Shown here: positions 23,657 to 36,700 of the stretch, piece after piece
Layout of the letters: every line of letters begins with the position of its first letter
How positions within the stretch are numbered: the stretch's first letter is position 1
Origin: Aristolochia californica
Lineage: Eukaryota; Streptophyta; Magnoliopsida; Piperales; Aristolochiaceae
DNA: 64,000 nucleotides
Assembly: GCA_029961685.1 (NCBI GenBank)
Contig: JARWKL010000007.1
Location: forward strand, 7,894,708 to 7,958,707
Reading direction: 5' to 3'
Notes under the pieces: generated by a model
Told to the model about the DNA's origin: nothing
Databases searched by the model: none
Seen by the model: the letters and a program-made list of their open reading frames with translations, nothing else
Program-made: the position numbers and the translations under genes

Positions 23657-26600
23657 ATGCCCATGGCTTTCTACAGGCATGGAGGCGAGCTGCTTCTGGA
23701 AAAAAAAGACACTTTATGGGGAGCTGGTAGATCTCAGGACCGGAATGACTATGGTTCAAGATTTCGCCGAGGAAAGAGATTTATTCTGGTCATTAGGCGG
23801 AAACGTGTGTTTTGGATTTTCATGATTGCCCTGATGTTTTTTATGTATTCATCTACTTTCCACGTGAAATTGCCTTTTCATGGTGAGTCGAAAGAAGTGG
23901 TTGCCTTGTTATTTGTGTTCATTTCCCCTCGTCAACTTCATCTGGGTTCAGATCGTAAGAGCACGGAGTCAGTTAGTGTTGTCATGGTAATTCAGTCAAG
24001 ACAGTTGAAAAGCATGTAAACTTATTGATTTGGCTAATTATTTAGCCATGGTGGATCTGCCAAATTAAGAACTTTTGAGATGATCATCTGGATTATTAAA
24101 TTTAGTCTGAATAATTTCATTAATCTCTCCATATGTGTACGCAAATCATGAAATCTGTTATGTTTTTTTTTTTTACTTTGACTCTAGTGGCAACTACTCT
24201 GATGTGAGAGTAATAATAATTTTTTTTTGAAATGAGTAATAATAATATTTCAAATCAGGTTCAAAGCGTGGAGTGGGGCCAGAGATTCAGAGATCTTCAA
24301 AGAACAAGCACCGGAAACGTCGTAAGAGTGGTTTCTTTTGCTCTTTTTCTTTTTGACTTGGTGATTTGTCAATGTTATACATCTGTATTCTGAAGTTGTA
24401 GGAATGGTTTAAATCTATGCTGTTGGCCTCTGGTTATAATACTTCGTTGATATTCTTGCATTCTGTATCAGCATTTTTGGTGCCAGACATCCACTAATAG
24501 GTAAATATTGATTTGAAGGGCGTCTAGCTTTGGGGGCTTAAATGAACTAATTCATTAAGGAAACCTTCTCGACCTGTTTAACAATCATATGTGCACTTCA
24601 AGCTTAGAAGCTGTTCATGCTTCATCATTCTCGTGGTGGCTCTTTGACTGAACTTTAACAATAGTTTTGTCAAACACATCTTAAGGTTTCATTTCCCAAA
24701 AACTTGTTGCAAATAATACTGTTCTTTTCAATGAATACTGTTTTTTTTTCAGTTTATTTAAATTGGGAGCTCCATGTGTCTTGCAATTTGAGTTAGAATA
24801 TTAATCCGATGAATGTTTTACCTACATACTCCGTGTTCTTGCATGATACTTTAGATGTCCCTTGTGAGGTTGACTTGGCAGAGTCAGTTGAAGGTCTCTC
24901 CGAGCCAAAAGTGTTCACAAATTTCACTCAGTTTTCCACACAATACATCATTAAGGAGAAGAGATTTTATGGTGATGATTTATTTGAACCAAGATTTGGC
25001 GGGCATCAGACACTTGAAGAGAGAGAAAACTCATTCTACGCGCGAGACCAAGCAATTCACTGTGGCTTCGTACAAGGAACAGAGGAATCTCCAAGCACTG
25101 GATTTGACTTATCTGAACATGACAAGCATTACATGCATACTTGCCGCATTGTTGTTTCTTCTTGCATTTTTGGGAGCTCTGATTTTTTGAGGAGGCCAAC
25201 ACGAAAAAAAGTATGCATAATATTCCTGCTACATTTGGTTACTATCTTACCTTCATTACTGACAACATTTGATTTTAAATGATTTTAAAAGGTTTACCGG
25301 ATTCAGAATTGAGCTGCCTAAAATATCTATTTATTTTTGTTCACCTTTGGCCTAATTTTTTTTGAAATTACTATCTTGCAAGGTACTATTATTACTGTAA
25401 AATTATGTCCATATAATCTCATGCTTGAGAAAATTGAATGGAACTGTTGTATTAATAGTTTTTGGATTCCATTTTCAAGGCATCCTAGTTTTAGATATAT
25501 ACCTTGTAATCATTTATTTATTTCATGGTTGTTTTTTATTAAAATTGCTAGAACTCACAAACAGCTAAGTCATTTCTATCACCTTAATTATGTTTTTTAG
25601 CTCATGTTCCACTGAGGACCTCATTTTTCGGTATTCAGTGAAAGGTCATAAGTTAAAGTCATTTCTAGTAAATAACATTCAAGCTTATTATTTGTATTGC
25701 CTTAGAAGTTGCATCTTCAAAGCAAGGTGAAATCATATATTTCTTACTTTTCTGATGCAGTACAGTGGTTTAATCAAAGGATGATCAAGTTGAAAGTCTT
25801 CTCCTAAAAATGGGTAGCCTAGGCAAACCATAAAAAGGTTACAATCAAGGTTGATGGGTAAAACTTGGACCAGAAGTAGGGTTTCTGCAGCTGTTAAGGA
25901 ACATAGTACATAAAGAAAAAAAAACTAGCAAAAAAATTGTACCCAGCATGTAAGTAAATCAGGATCATGTGGAATAATGAAAAGATGCTTCCCCTTTTAA
26001 GGCATTTAGATTGGTCAATTTAGATAATTATTTTTTCTGGCTTAGTCTAGGTAATTGTAAGAAGTACAAGGAGTCGAGCTTGCTGCATAAGCCCTATTCT
26101 AACAGGATATAATTTCTAAAAGTACAAGAGTTACCAGTTTTAGGCATCAAAGATAAAACTTTTAGCTAGAACGACAAACTATAGTTATGGTTTTCTTGTT
26201 GAGATGTTCCACTAAAACAGCTAATTACCACAAATTGAGGCATTCTGTTTTAGAAACTAGAGACTAAAGCAGGAAATTCAACTCTCATTAACTCTAGCCT
26301 TGCTTCCTCCTTTCTTTCCTTTTTGTTGGAAGATGGGCCTAAGCCCACACGATCAAGGAAGGCCCACATATCCAAGTGTATTGGAAGATGGGCCCATGCC
26401 CATAAGATATGGATCCACTATGATCACACGAGCTGGTGGGACCCATCATGATCACGTGAGAAGTCTTACACAATAAGAAGTCTAACAGAGCCAAAATTAT
26501 TATGGAAGCAGGTCTCACAGAAGAGTTTCAGTTTAAAAGTGTTTTAGTCATGTTAGTCTTCTATTTATATTGGGTTATTTTATTATGTTAGGACTTATCT

Positions 26601-29600
26601 TTAACTGTTAGAGTTTGGGTGTATGTTATGGTCTTGGGTTAAGTACTTATGTCTTCCGCTCCTAATAGGCCGGTCTTTTGGGTAGTATTGGTTAGGTGTT
26701 TAACATTTGGTATCAGAGCAAGCGCTACGTCCCGATTTCGAGTCCCCATGTGCGCAGGTGGACCGCACGCCCATGGCGGGGCGCCATAAGGGATAGGCTT
26801 CTGACCCGGTCCCTGTTGCTGTGTTAAGGCCGTCGTGGTCGTTGGCTCGGGAGGGAGGGGTGTACTGTTATGGTCCTGGGTTAAGTACCTATGTCTTCCA
26901 CTCCTAATAGGCCGGTCTTTTGGGTAGTATTGGCTAGGTGCTTAACAGTGTTATTGGGACAAAAGTAGTTTAATTGTAATTGGACTCTACTACCTTCTTC
27001 TATTATAAATAGAGGTTCGTGTACTCTGATTACAATAAGTCAATGGAGTATTTCTCTTTTCCATAAATTCAACATGGTATCAGAGCAAGTTCTGTGAGTT
27101 GACTCGGTCAACCCACAAAGATAATGTGATCCTTTTCTGATATATTATCTCTAGCAGTTTCGGTTTGTATTTATCTTTTTTCAGTCCCTATACCCGTTAT
27201 TTGCTTTACGTTTTCACCTCTATGCTGCTATTCTATTTCCGGGAGTTTCTAGTTCATGACCGCCGACCGCGACGATCCCTCTCTGTCTCTGAAGTTGCTC
27301 TCCCGCTTTGTTTGGCCAACTTGCTCATTGCCATTGCTAACCGTCAGAAGTCATATAGCTTTGCTGACTTACTCTGTTCAGTCGACTTGCTGCACATACA
27401 GGCTACAAGCAGTGGTTGACCGTCTGAAAGTTCACCGTCACCGTATTCGAAGACAACTGCAGTTACTCTTCTTGCCGAAGAAGACGACCTTGCTGTGAGA
27501 CTCTGTCGAGTCCTGTTTCCAGTTTCTGGTTCTACTTGCTGGGAGTGGATTAATCATCCTGGCATTATGGCAAGATTTATTGCCATCTCCACTATTATAA
27601 CTGTCAGATCTGGCCATCTCTGTTTATCGTTTTTCTTCCGCTGACGAGATTTTATCATCGATCAGAAAGTCTCTTTCGCTGTTATTTCGCTGCTGTTTCT
27701 CCAGGATATTACTGTTGTTAATCCGGAAGATATCTCTTCTGCTGGTCTTGCTGTCATCGTGTCGTTGCTGCTGATTTATTGCCGCTTGATTTCCAGAATT
27801 TTGATCTTGGTCTTGCTACTGCTTATTTGGTTATGCTAGCATCGCACTGGAAGATGTTGACGCTGTTTTTCTGTTCATCCACAGCTCTGTTGGTGTCGCA
27901 AGGGACGACCACCCCAGCCTCCATTGAGTTACTGAGTTGTTGTCCATTATAGCTTCCGCTGCGGGGGAGAAAGAAAGTTTAATCTGCCTCTGTTCGGCGT
28001 CGTGGGGAAGAAGAAGACTCTCTTTTATTAAATCCGTCGAGCTTTCGGGAGTATCTTTTCGTTTTTGTTCTTTGGTTTGCCGGGTTGGTTGTCATCTCTG
28101 CTTGGAAGGTTCTTCGTTGCTGTTTTTCGGAAGTTGTTGTTCTTCGCTAGGCCTTTCATACCAAGCTGGGCTGAATTATCTCTCCGCCATCTTGTTGCTG
28201 TTTCTGGAAGACGACTCTGTTCTCCATTGTGCTCAGCAATCACCAGCACCACTGAGTTTTCGTTTCTAGATGAAGGTTGTTTCCAATGTGTCCATTATAG
28301 CTTTGGTGTCAGGGAAGAAGATTTACTGTAGCTGAATTATATTTCCCTAAGTTAGGAAAAATTTGATCCAGCGCCGATTAACCCCAACCTGGACCGGGCC
28401 GAGTTAATCCAGCGAACCTGCCGAACCGAGGTTGCTTCTGTTATGCTGAGTCAACTTGGTCCGAGTCAACTCAACCCAGTAAACCTAACTCGGGCCACTT
28501 ATGTTTTTGCCTCGGTATACGTGTTAAGGTCCCAAGTTTTACACATTTCTTCCACGACTCGGCTATATTGGTCTACTATTTGACTCGGCGAGACTCGGTA
28601 CTTTTTCTCCGGCTGGATTATTATTTTGAGGTATTCACAACATATTCCTTGGTTAACATAGTATTTGGTGCAAATACTTGCATCGGATTATTTCATGGGT
28701 CCTTTTACAAGGATTTTTATTATTTTGGTTCGTGTTATATGGGCCCAAACCCATTTCAGCTGCAGCTATTGTGTCTCTTTGGATGAGACATTATTGTTAA
28801 AGAAGTGGTGGCCTCAGCATCCTATCTTCCTCTTTACCCATATTTGACAACGTTACTCCTACCATCCTTTATTTGATTCTCACATACCTCTTTGGGCCAA
28901 CCTTTTGCGTGTTGCTTCGGTTGAGAGTTTAAGTCCATACATATATACATATGGATGTTTTAAGTCCATTGAGACTTTTTTATATATATACCCGTGGGTC
29001 TTTTATCGCCGTCTTGAGAATGACAGGCATTACCCACTTATCACCCATTTCTACCTATGAGAGTCGATGCTCGGGTTGGAACACCGTGATGGAGGAGCTT
29101 ATTACTACATCTATGTTACCCGTTACCCCCTTAATTGGCACTTATTACTCCTACCACTTGAGAGTTGTTGTCCTGTGGAGGGATACGATGATGGAGGGGT
29201 TTTACTATACTTCTGACCACTGCGTATAGCCACTACTTGCGGTGTGCCCTACATCCAGCATGAGTTATGACTGGAGTATGGAGCGATTGCATACGGCTTG
29301 GAGTGATTTTACTCTCACTTATGCCAGCCGGGCCTCATGGAAGAGAGCACTGGCGTGAAGGGGCGTGTTGGAAGATATGGATGATTACTATTTTATACGA
29401 GAAGATCTTATATATCATTTGCAGCAAGCTGAAAGTTCATGATGTTCTCTCACCCCCAACTTGAGGGGGAGTGTTGGAAGATGGCCCAAACCCGCACGAC
29501 CAAGGAAGACCCACATATCCAAGTGTGTTAGAAGATGGGCCCAAACCCATAAGATATGGACCCACCATAATCACACGAGCTGGTGGGACCCATCATGATC

Positions 29601-32314
29601 ACGTGAGGAGTCTTACACAATAAGAAGTCTAACAGAGCCAAAATTATTATGAAAACAGGTCTCACAGAAGAGTTTCAGTTTAAAGGTGTTTTAGTCATGT
29701 TAGTCTTTTATTTATATTGGGTTATTTAATTATGCTAGGACTTATATTTAAGTGTTAGAGTTTGGGTGTAATTGGGACAAAGGTAGTTTAATTGTAATTG
29801 GACTCTACTACCTTCCTCTATTATAAATAGAGGTTTATGTACTCTGATTACAATAAGTTAATGAAGTATTTTTTTTTTCCATAAATTCAAGAGTCAACAT
29901 GAGTGATCTTGAGATGATCTCATGTTTCTAGATATTGCTGAGCTAATTCTTCAACATCAGGTTGTGTTGCTTCACTCTTCATTCATGCAACCCTTTGTCA
30001 CTGAAGCTTTTTGCTCAACATATATGGAGATGTCTACCAAAGCCTAGTTGGCTTGTTTCTTGGGTTTATCCTATAATGACCTTCTCCATACTCATTTTTA
30101 TTTTTATTTTTGTTTTTTTCTAATGACTATGAGAAGAGAGGCTTCTATAAAATGAAGCTCCCAAGAGAGGAAGTACAAGCAAGAGATTACATGAAAAGAA
30201 AAGAAGCCCAAATGCATAAAAAAGAAAATACTAAATAGGGAAGGAGGTGCTGACTATGAGGTGTTGTTGAGTGACTCTTTCCCTAGCCAAAGTGTTTACT
30301 GAGTTGTTGGTCCACCTTTGAGAATGAAGAAGGCAGCGGTGATGGTGAGGTTGAGGAGGTGATAGAATTATATCTAGAAGGAGACCCATAGATATGAGGC
30401 ATTGCCTTGTTGTCCAGTTTATCAAAGGCTAGTTCATCTCTATTGACAGATGCAGGGTAGAGATCACAGCTTTCAGGTACCGCCTCTTTGAATACTGATT
30501 CACTCCTCATCAACAGGACCCAGGAGAGTGGAAATGGGCTTCTCTGTCATTTCTATAGATAGCATAAGGGAACAGGCAGGGTCAGTGAAGGCCCACAGAC
30601 CTTCTAGTTACAGATGAATGCTATATGTTCATAGGAAAAGACTTTAAATTCCATACAATTGGCCATCAAATGCCCCAAATGGACAGATGTGTATTGAAGT
30701 GTCACTAAAAACACACTGTCCATGTTGGACAGGACTAATCAAGGATATTTTTGGCTGGTTGGTGCTGTCGCATCACACCATCTCCTGAATTTTATATCTT
30801 TTCTGGCATTATATTGTTAACTATTTGTTCTGTAAAAAATTGGAGAAAAACATGGTTGTAGTTTACAATATTTAGTTTTCCCCAAGGAAGTCATTGATTC
30901 TTTCTTCGTGCAGATTAGTCAATATTCTCAGAGGGATGTTTGTTTTGTTATGTTTGTGGATGAGAGAACAATAGAAACGTTGTCTTCAGAGGGACAAGTT
31001 CTTGATGACAGAGGATATATTGGTTTATGGAGAATTGTTGTTGTGAGAAACTTACCATATGCTGACATGCGGAAAACAGGAAAAGTACCAAAATTTTTGT
31101 CACACCGACTTTTCCCATCTGCGAGGTAATCTCTCATCTCTGTTGACTTCAGTTTATTGATGCTTTCTAATCTCTCATCTCTGTAGACTTTAGTTTATTG
31201 ATGCTTTCTAATCAAGAATTTGATTGCCTCAATATGTAAACATTTTCATTTAAGTAAGCAAGCATAGATTACAGGAAAATAGTCCATGGCCATGACCTGC
31301 AAAATGATTGTGAGATGTGCTTCAAATGATACAGTAGAAACTTTCTAATTGTTGATCCAGTCTAGCCAGCTCAAAAGACCACCAGCTTATCACTAAAGTT
31401 TGAATGGTCCTAGCCCTTCATATGACCTTTTGTTGTAAATTCACTTTTTATTGATTTATTTTTAATTTGTACAAGTGTCTTTTCATTCTCTTTATATCAG
31501 GTATTCTATTTGGATTGATAGCAAAATGCGCCTTAATACCGATCCAATGCTGATACTGGAATACTTCTTGTGGCGAAAGGGATCAGAGTACGCCATTTCA
31601 AATCATTATGACCGTCACTGTGTCTGGGAGGAGGTGCTACAGAATAAGCATTTAAACAAGTACAATCACTCGGCCATAGATGAACAGTTCCAATTTTATC
31701 AATTGGACGGTCTCACAAAATTTAATTTCTCAGACGTGAATTCTCCTCTTCCAAGTTGTACGTTAACATTGCCATCTTTCTTAATGTTCCTTTTCGATTT
31801 TGTTTGCTTCTGTTCTCTTGTGCTTTCATACTCTGTTTTTTCCTACATTCTCTTCCTTCTCTGTGAAAGTGGTACTTTTTCTCTGCAGATGTACCAGAAG
31901 GTTCTTTTATTTTGAGGGCCCACACACCTATGTCAAATCTGTTTTCTTGTCTTTGGTTCAATGAAGTTGATCGTTTCACTTCAAGAGATCAACTGAGTTT
32001 TGCTTATACTTTCTTGAAACTAAGGAGAACAAATCCTGGGAAACCATTCTTTCTCAATATGTTTCAGGTTCGTGTATTCTACCTCAGATTCATGGACATC
32101 TTGTTTTTATGAATAAATTTCACAAGTGATTAATTAGAGTGGTTTTAGCTAGAATAAATTTATAATAACAGTTTTGAATCTTGAATCTCGAGGAAATGAG
32201 GAGAGGTTTCTGTTCTGTTATGGCCTTGTACAGGATTGTGAACGTAGAGCTCTAGCAAAATTGTTCCACCATAGGATCGAGGTGCCCCCTCGTCCAGCTT
32301 CTGCTACTCTCTGA
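23657..32314 (+). CDS. DUF616 family protein, TOD1/MUCI70-like probable hexosyltransferase
   Basis: DUF616 proteins are Golgi or endomembrane type II proteins. Members include TOD1 (reported as an alkaline ceramidase in turgor control) and MUCI70 (a probable hexosyltransferase in pectin synthesis). Seven exons: 23657-23882, 24259-24321, 24855-25210, 30914-31125, 31501-31757, 31889-32067 and 32234-32314, giving 457 residues, close to the 462 I recall for TOD1. A basic N-terminus (RRGKRFILVIRRKR) precedes a membrane segment at about residues 51-67. The conserved domain includes FEPRFGGHQTLEERE, ARDQAIHCGF, CRIVVSSCIFG, VCFVMFVDE, GKVPKFLSHRLFP, YSIWIDSKMRL, FLWRKGSEYAISNHYDRHCV, HSAIDEQF, PEGSFILRAHTPMSNLFSCL, and RFTSRDQLSFAYT. 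Exon 5 must end at 31757 (donor GTACGT) to give PSYVPEG. Intron 3 (5.7 kb) hosts a nested retroelement. Which biochemical activity this copy has is open. Confidence 0.9.
25211..26323 (+). other. first part of DUF616 intron 3
   Basis: Ordinary AT-rich intron sequence. No element borders or coding frame were recognised. Confidence 0.5.
26324..27074 (+). repeat. 5' LTR interrupted by a TRIM element
   Basis: It starts TGTTGGAAGATGGGCC and ends AATTCAACA. Without the inserted TRIM and its duplicated target it is about 422 bp. It matches the 3' LTR closely along its length. Confidence 0.88.
26624..26947 (+). mobile_element. TRIM retroelement with 82-bp LTRs, inserted in an LTR
   Basis: Two near-identical 82-bp direct repeats (26624-26705 and 26866-26947) begin TGTTATGGTC and end TTTAACA or CTTAACA. 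Just after the first lies TTTGGTATCAGAGC (primer-binding site 26708-26719). A purine tract (GGGAGGGAGGGG) precedes the second. The internal domain is about 160 bp and noncoding. The flanks are GTGTA (26619-26623) and GTGTT (26948-26952), and the uninterrupted 3' host LTR reads GGGTGTAATTGGG at this place. The 5-bp target duplication is therefore confirmed with one later change. Confidence 0.9.
29472..29890 (+). repeat. 3' LTR of the intronic retrotransposon
   Basis: About 419 bp, matching the 5' LTR minus the TRIM. It contains a TATAAATAGAGG box (about 29823), the likely LTR promoter, which is also present in the 5' LTR near 27004. Confidence 0.85.
29891..30913 (+). other. last part of DUF616 intron 3
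   Basis: AT-rich intron sequence with short open frames on both strands that show no domain. The acceptor TTCGTGCAG lies at 30913. Confidence 0.5.
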
Positions 32315-33785
32315 TTACCAGAAGATTTCTGACATTTTTTAACAGAGGCATGGGTGGGTCACTATTCTCACTAGTTATATATTTTTATCCTTTGAACAAG
32401 CTGGCAAGCTATATTTTGTTGTGAGTATCTCTATATCTGCAGGGCTTTCAGTACTCCCAACTAATAGCTCAAGTGTCCACATTCACAAGATGCGGCAATT
32501 GTTCATTGTGCACTCATGAGTTTATCTTCTTTATTTTTCTTTTGTATCATTCTCATTCATTTACTTGTTTACTTCAAGTCCTATTCTCTAGGAATTTAAA
32601 GCCATTTTTGGCTACAATTTTGACCTGAAAACTAAAAGTTAGGCCCAATTACCTTCTGTCATTTATTTTTACTATATTCGTTTGACACCGGACTGCGGTT
32701 GGTGTGGAATTGAAAAAGCAGATTTAAGTGAAATGAAGTGAGGAAAGGGTACTTGTCACCCCTTTTTTGAAATTGTTGTATAGTAGTGAAACTTTGCATT
32801 GATTTTCCGTCTGCTTCTTTTCTATTTAATTGTGACAGCGGAATGAAACATCCATTATCCAGACTGTTGTCTGTTGCCATAGGAGGCTGCAATGAGACCT
32901 CTGCCCTTTCTGTTATCTGTTTAATTCTGCCTTTGCCAACATCTGGGTTAGTTCACTGTGAGACTGACGCATCCAACATCTGTTTATTTTCCATATTTCT
33001 TCCCCGTTTTTTTGTTGCCCGAAGGATATCCGCTTTAACCTACGTGCTTTGAACCCACGGGACGCCATTAGAAAAGAACACGGATGAAAGCTTCTTGCAG
33101 GCTCAGATAGTCTGGGTTAGTTCTCTCAATTCCTTCTCTTTTCTGTCCTCTCCAAGTCTCAAGACATTTCCAGATTTGGTACTTGCACAAAGGAAAAGAC
33201 TAAGGTTTTCTTAGCCAGGTCTCTGTATGAGATGCATGAATGAACAATCCTGATTCCGTCTTATCACAAATGCCGAGACTGTGCGTACTCAATGAGAACA
33301 ACTTCGTAACTGAGACTACAAACTTAAATAGAAGCAAAGAATTTTTGTGTTTTAACTTTTTTACGCTTTTTACCACTTGGAGGGAATCTATTATTTTAAT
33401 CGCACGGAAAATCTTTCACAATCTGTTGTACAGAAGCTGAATGATTTTGCTTAATGGCCCATACGTAGAACAGGCTACATTACTTCCATAGAGTACTGAA
33501 ATGGGCCGCCCCGCGAAACTGAACCCTTACTAATCAGAAAGACAAGAAGAGCGCCCATTTGTCAGAACATTTCGCCGTTCCCTGAGGCAAAAACATGAAA
33601 ATATTTTTCCACTAAGCATCGGGGCAACCAGCGGACTGATTTGTCTTCGTTCTCGTTTTTAGTGCGAGATCGACTCTAACAGCCTTCACAATTCTTCTCT
33701 AACCCAACAGGGTCTCGGTTACATTTAAGATCGCTGCAAGGCACAGCTTGGTTGCATCTATCCGTCTCTAGTTGCGGCTGCTTTC
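32315..33785. other. DUF616 3' UTR, spacer and HAD gene promoter
   Basis: No gene was recognised. 33480-33780 is less AT-rich and probably holds the HAD gene promoter and leader. The rest is presumed 3' UTR and spacer. Confidence 0.5.
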
Positions 33786-36700
33786 ATGGAGCTCTGCTGT
33801 GTGAGATGCACCCCTAAATTCCTAACCAGGCAGTTTGTGCCATACAATTCGAAGCTCCAGAGCTGGACATTACGTTCTGCTATGCCTATTCGATCGGGTA
33901 AAGCTCTGAGTAGTCAAAATTATGAAAAATGTTCTCGTCGCGATGTTTTATGGTGTCATCTTTTTAACCTGTCTTTCTGAGAAATGCTTCATATGTTCTG
34001 TCGAAACGTATTATTCTGGTTCATGCTAACTCCGCTTCGAGTGAATTGTGTTCTCGTACTGCTGATTTCAACAAGCTATATGAAGTCAGCCGAAAATTTT
34101 AAAATCTACGGCAGCGATCTGATGCTCGCTTGACCAGCGGCATCAATGATTTGTTTTGATACTGTTAGTTTCAAGAAACACTACGAGGACAGCGGGAAAT
34201 TTTGATATCTACCTCAGTGTTCTGATGCTCTCCAGCGGCATCAACGAAGCAGATGCTTGACCTGGTCACTTGCTCAGTTGTTTTTTCTTTCCCGCATTGC
34301 GCATACCGCAGTTTTTGAGAGAAGAAAGATTCCTGACGACTTTTTTTTTACTGCTTTGTAGCTGCAACTTTCCGTAGCAGGGCATATGATGCATTGCTGG
34401 TGGATGCTGGAGGCACCTTGCTGCAGCTAGCCAAGCCTGTTGAAGAGACATACGCAGCTATTGGCAGAAAATATGGTCAGTGAGCTTGTTTTTATAGAGT
34501 TTTGTGAATAATATATTGAGCATTTGAGCTACGAGCGTAAGCTTCGGATACTTTGTAAGTGATATTGCTCCCTTAGTATGCTGAAAAGCTTCAAGTTAAT
34601 GTAAAGCTTAACGGATACATATATGTGGGATACGGTGTACTTTGCATCTGTAATATGGCAGATACCTCTCTGGCAGAGTATCTGTTCTTTATGTAACTCA
34701 AACTTTATCGGTAGCTCTAAATATTCTTATTTATTTTCAGTTTCAGCTCTAGTTTCTTTCTTGCATTCACGGCTTTGATTTGATGCTGTTTTAACTAAAA
34801 GGGCTGTTAAAAATATTGTGAAGCAAATATGATTGCTTAGGAGCACATATGAATATTATTTTGCATCAGTACAGTGGAACTAGGTTGCGCATACAGTATC
34901 TCAATAGACGAAATTGAGTGTGCTTTGATAATTACTTTGTTTTTGTGTTCCTCTCTCATTTTCTGATTGCTTTGATTGAATGACCATGAGAAAGTGACCT
35001 TGACCTGATTCTCTTGTTCATCTCTAGTTCATTTCAACAAATTCTGTTTTTGTTCTCTATTACCATACAGGGCTAAATGTTACTACAAAGGAGATAAAGC
35101 AAGGGTTTAAGAAGGCATTTGCAGCACCATGGCCTGAAAAGCTTCGTTACAAGGTTTTGCTGTCTCACCCTTTTTAACTGTTATCCGTCATTTTGCATCC
35201 CATTATTTTAGAATACAGGCTGTTGAAGAATCAGAAAATGTGTTGTGATTGTTGGAGAAATTCAGCCTAAAGGTCAGAATATGTAGGTTCTCCCTGAAAT
35301 GCAATGACTGCACAAGTTGACTGGACATCTAGGAATTGGACATTCTTTAATTCCTGGCAGCAAAAGCAATTGATTTTTGTTAATTTAGTATGTAGTAGTA
35401 AGTAGTTAGCTAAGAGTTACATCCTTTGAATGAAATCTAGAACTAGGGCCACTCAGCTGGATTTTTGGAGCATCACATGTTATATTCTGGATTCATAATC
35501 TGAAAGAGTGCCAAAGTTGGTCAACCACGAACCCACAGTCAGATGATTTATCCAGGGATTCTGGATTTCCCATTTAAAGACTATTAATTAAGTGGCTAGA
35601 TTTTTCTCAACCTATTGTGTCTCAACCCTGAACTCAACAATGGTGTGGCACTACTGTTTCTGGGGCTGGTCTTTTTGAACACAACCACATTCTCTTTTCA
35701 AATATCTAATCCAAGCTTGCAATACTCGGATCCTTAAAAGTGCCTAAAAGTCTCTGTAAGCTGTAACTTTTCATGAGTTCAACAACTAGCATCATGGAAA
35801 AAGTTCTGCATTAACTGAATTCAACTGACTTTGAAGATATATATATATATATATATTTTTTTTTGGCTGACAGGGAGATGGACGTCCGTTTTGGAGACAA
35901 ATTGTCTCTGAAGCGACTGGTTATTCAAATGATGACTACTTTGAAGAAGTATACAAGGTGGAGCTCCTTTGACACAAAGTGGATAGTTGCATTCCCCAAT
36001 TTTAGAAAATCTAATTTTCTGACCATTTTTACAAATGAAAACAATGGTGCTACTAAATTATCATAGGAGATTGGCTGATCCTCATGAGGCTTTCCTACTC
36101 CTGGAGAATGCGAGTAGTCACTCAACATGCAACAATTGTGCAAGCAATTCAGAGGCTTCCAATGGAAGTCTCTAGTTTGACTGGTAGGATTTGCAAGATA
36201 TCACCTGTTAGAGGATCCCAGCATTGAGGACAATGATATTCAACATTTGATCAGAGGCTGGGATTTTTCAAATAAGTTAATCAGCTGCCCAGGGTACCAG
36301 GGTAGTTTCCATATATTTGTGCCTTTCCCCCCAGAAACTGGGAACTAATTTGACCAAAATGAGCTTTAGAATTTTTATAGCTAAAGTGGATAGCTGGATC
36401 ATTCACCTTTTCCCCCACTTGTGGTTTGCCCTACATGGAAGGGAATCCTCTGGGATGGGCTAAAAGATTCTGATCCTTACTGCTTCAATTGGATCAACAG
36501 CCACCTAACTCAGAAAAGCTACATCAAGAATTTTAAGAGATTAAAGTTATAATTCCAAATATTAACTAAGCCTTCTAATAAAATTTTGTTCTTGCATCTA
36601 TTACTGATGCTTCTGATGTCACTTTTGTCAGCACTTTGCAAATGGTGAAGCATGGAACCTTCCTAGTGGAGCTTATGAAACTATTTGTCATCTCAAAGAT

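Larger units (their letters stand above)
26324..29890 (+). mobile_element. non-autonomous LTR retrotransposon in intron 3 of the DUF616 gene
   Basis: The 5' LTR (26324-27074, including a later 324-bp insertion) is followed at once by TGGTATCAGAGC (27075-27086). A polypurine tract (TTGAGGGGGAG, 29461-29471) precedes the 3' LTR at 29472. The 2.4-kb internal region (27087-29460) shows no gag, protease, integrase or reverse transcriptase motif in any frame, only short unrelated frames. It therefore probably moved with proteins from another element. It has the host gene's orientation and is spliced out with the intron. The 3' end is blurred (CAAGAGTCAACA instead of CAACA) and I found no clean target-site duplication. 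Confidence 0.88.

Noticed and set aside
24753..24800. Alternative exon 3 of the DUF616 gene from the acceptor at 24752
   Set aside because: It hits a TAG within 15 codons. The acceptor at 24854 keeps the frame and joins the conserved PCEV segment.
26708..26719. tRNA-Met gene
   Set aside because: TGGTATCAGAGC here and at the other element borders is only the 12-nt primer-binding site. No cloverleaf surrounds it.
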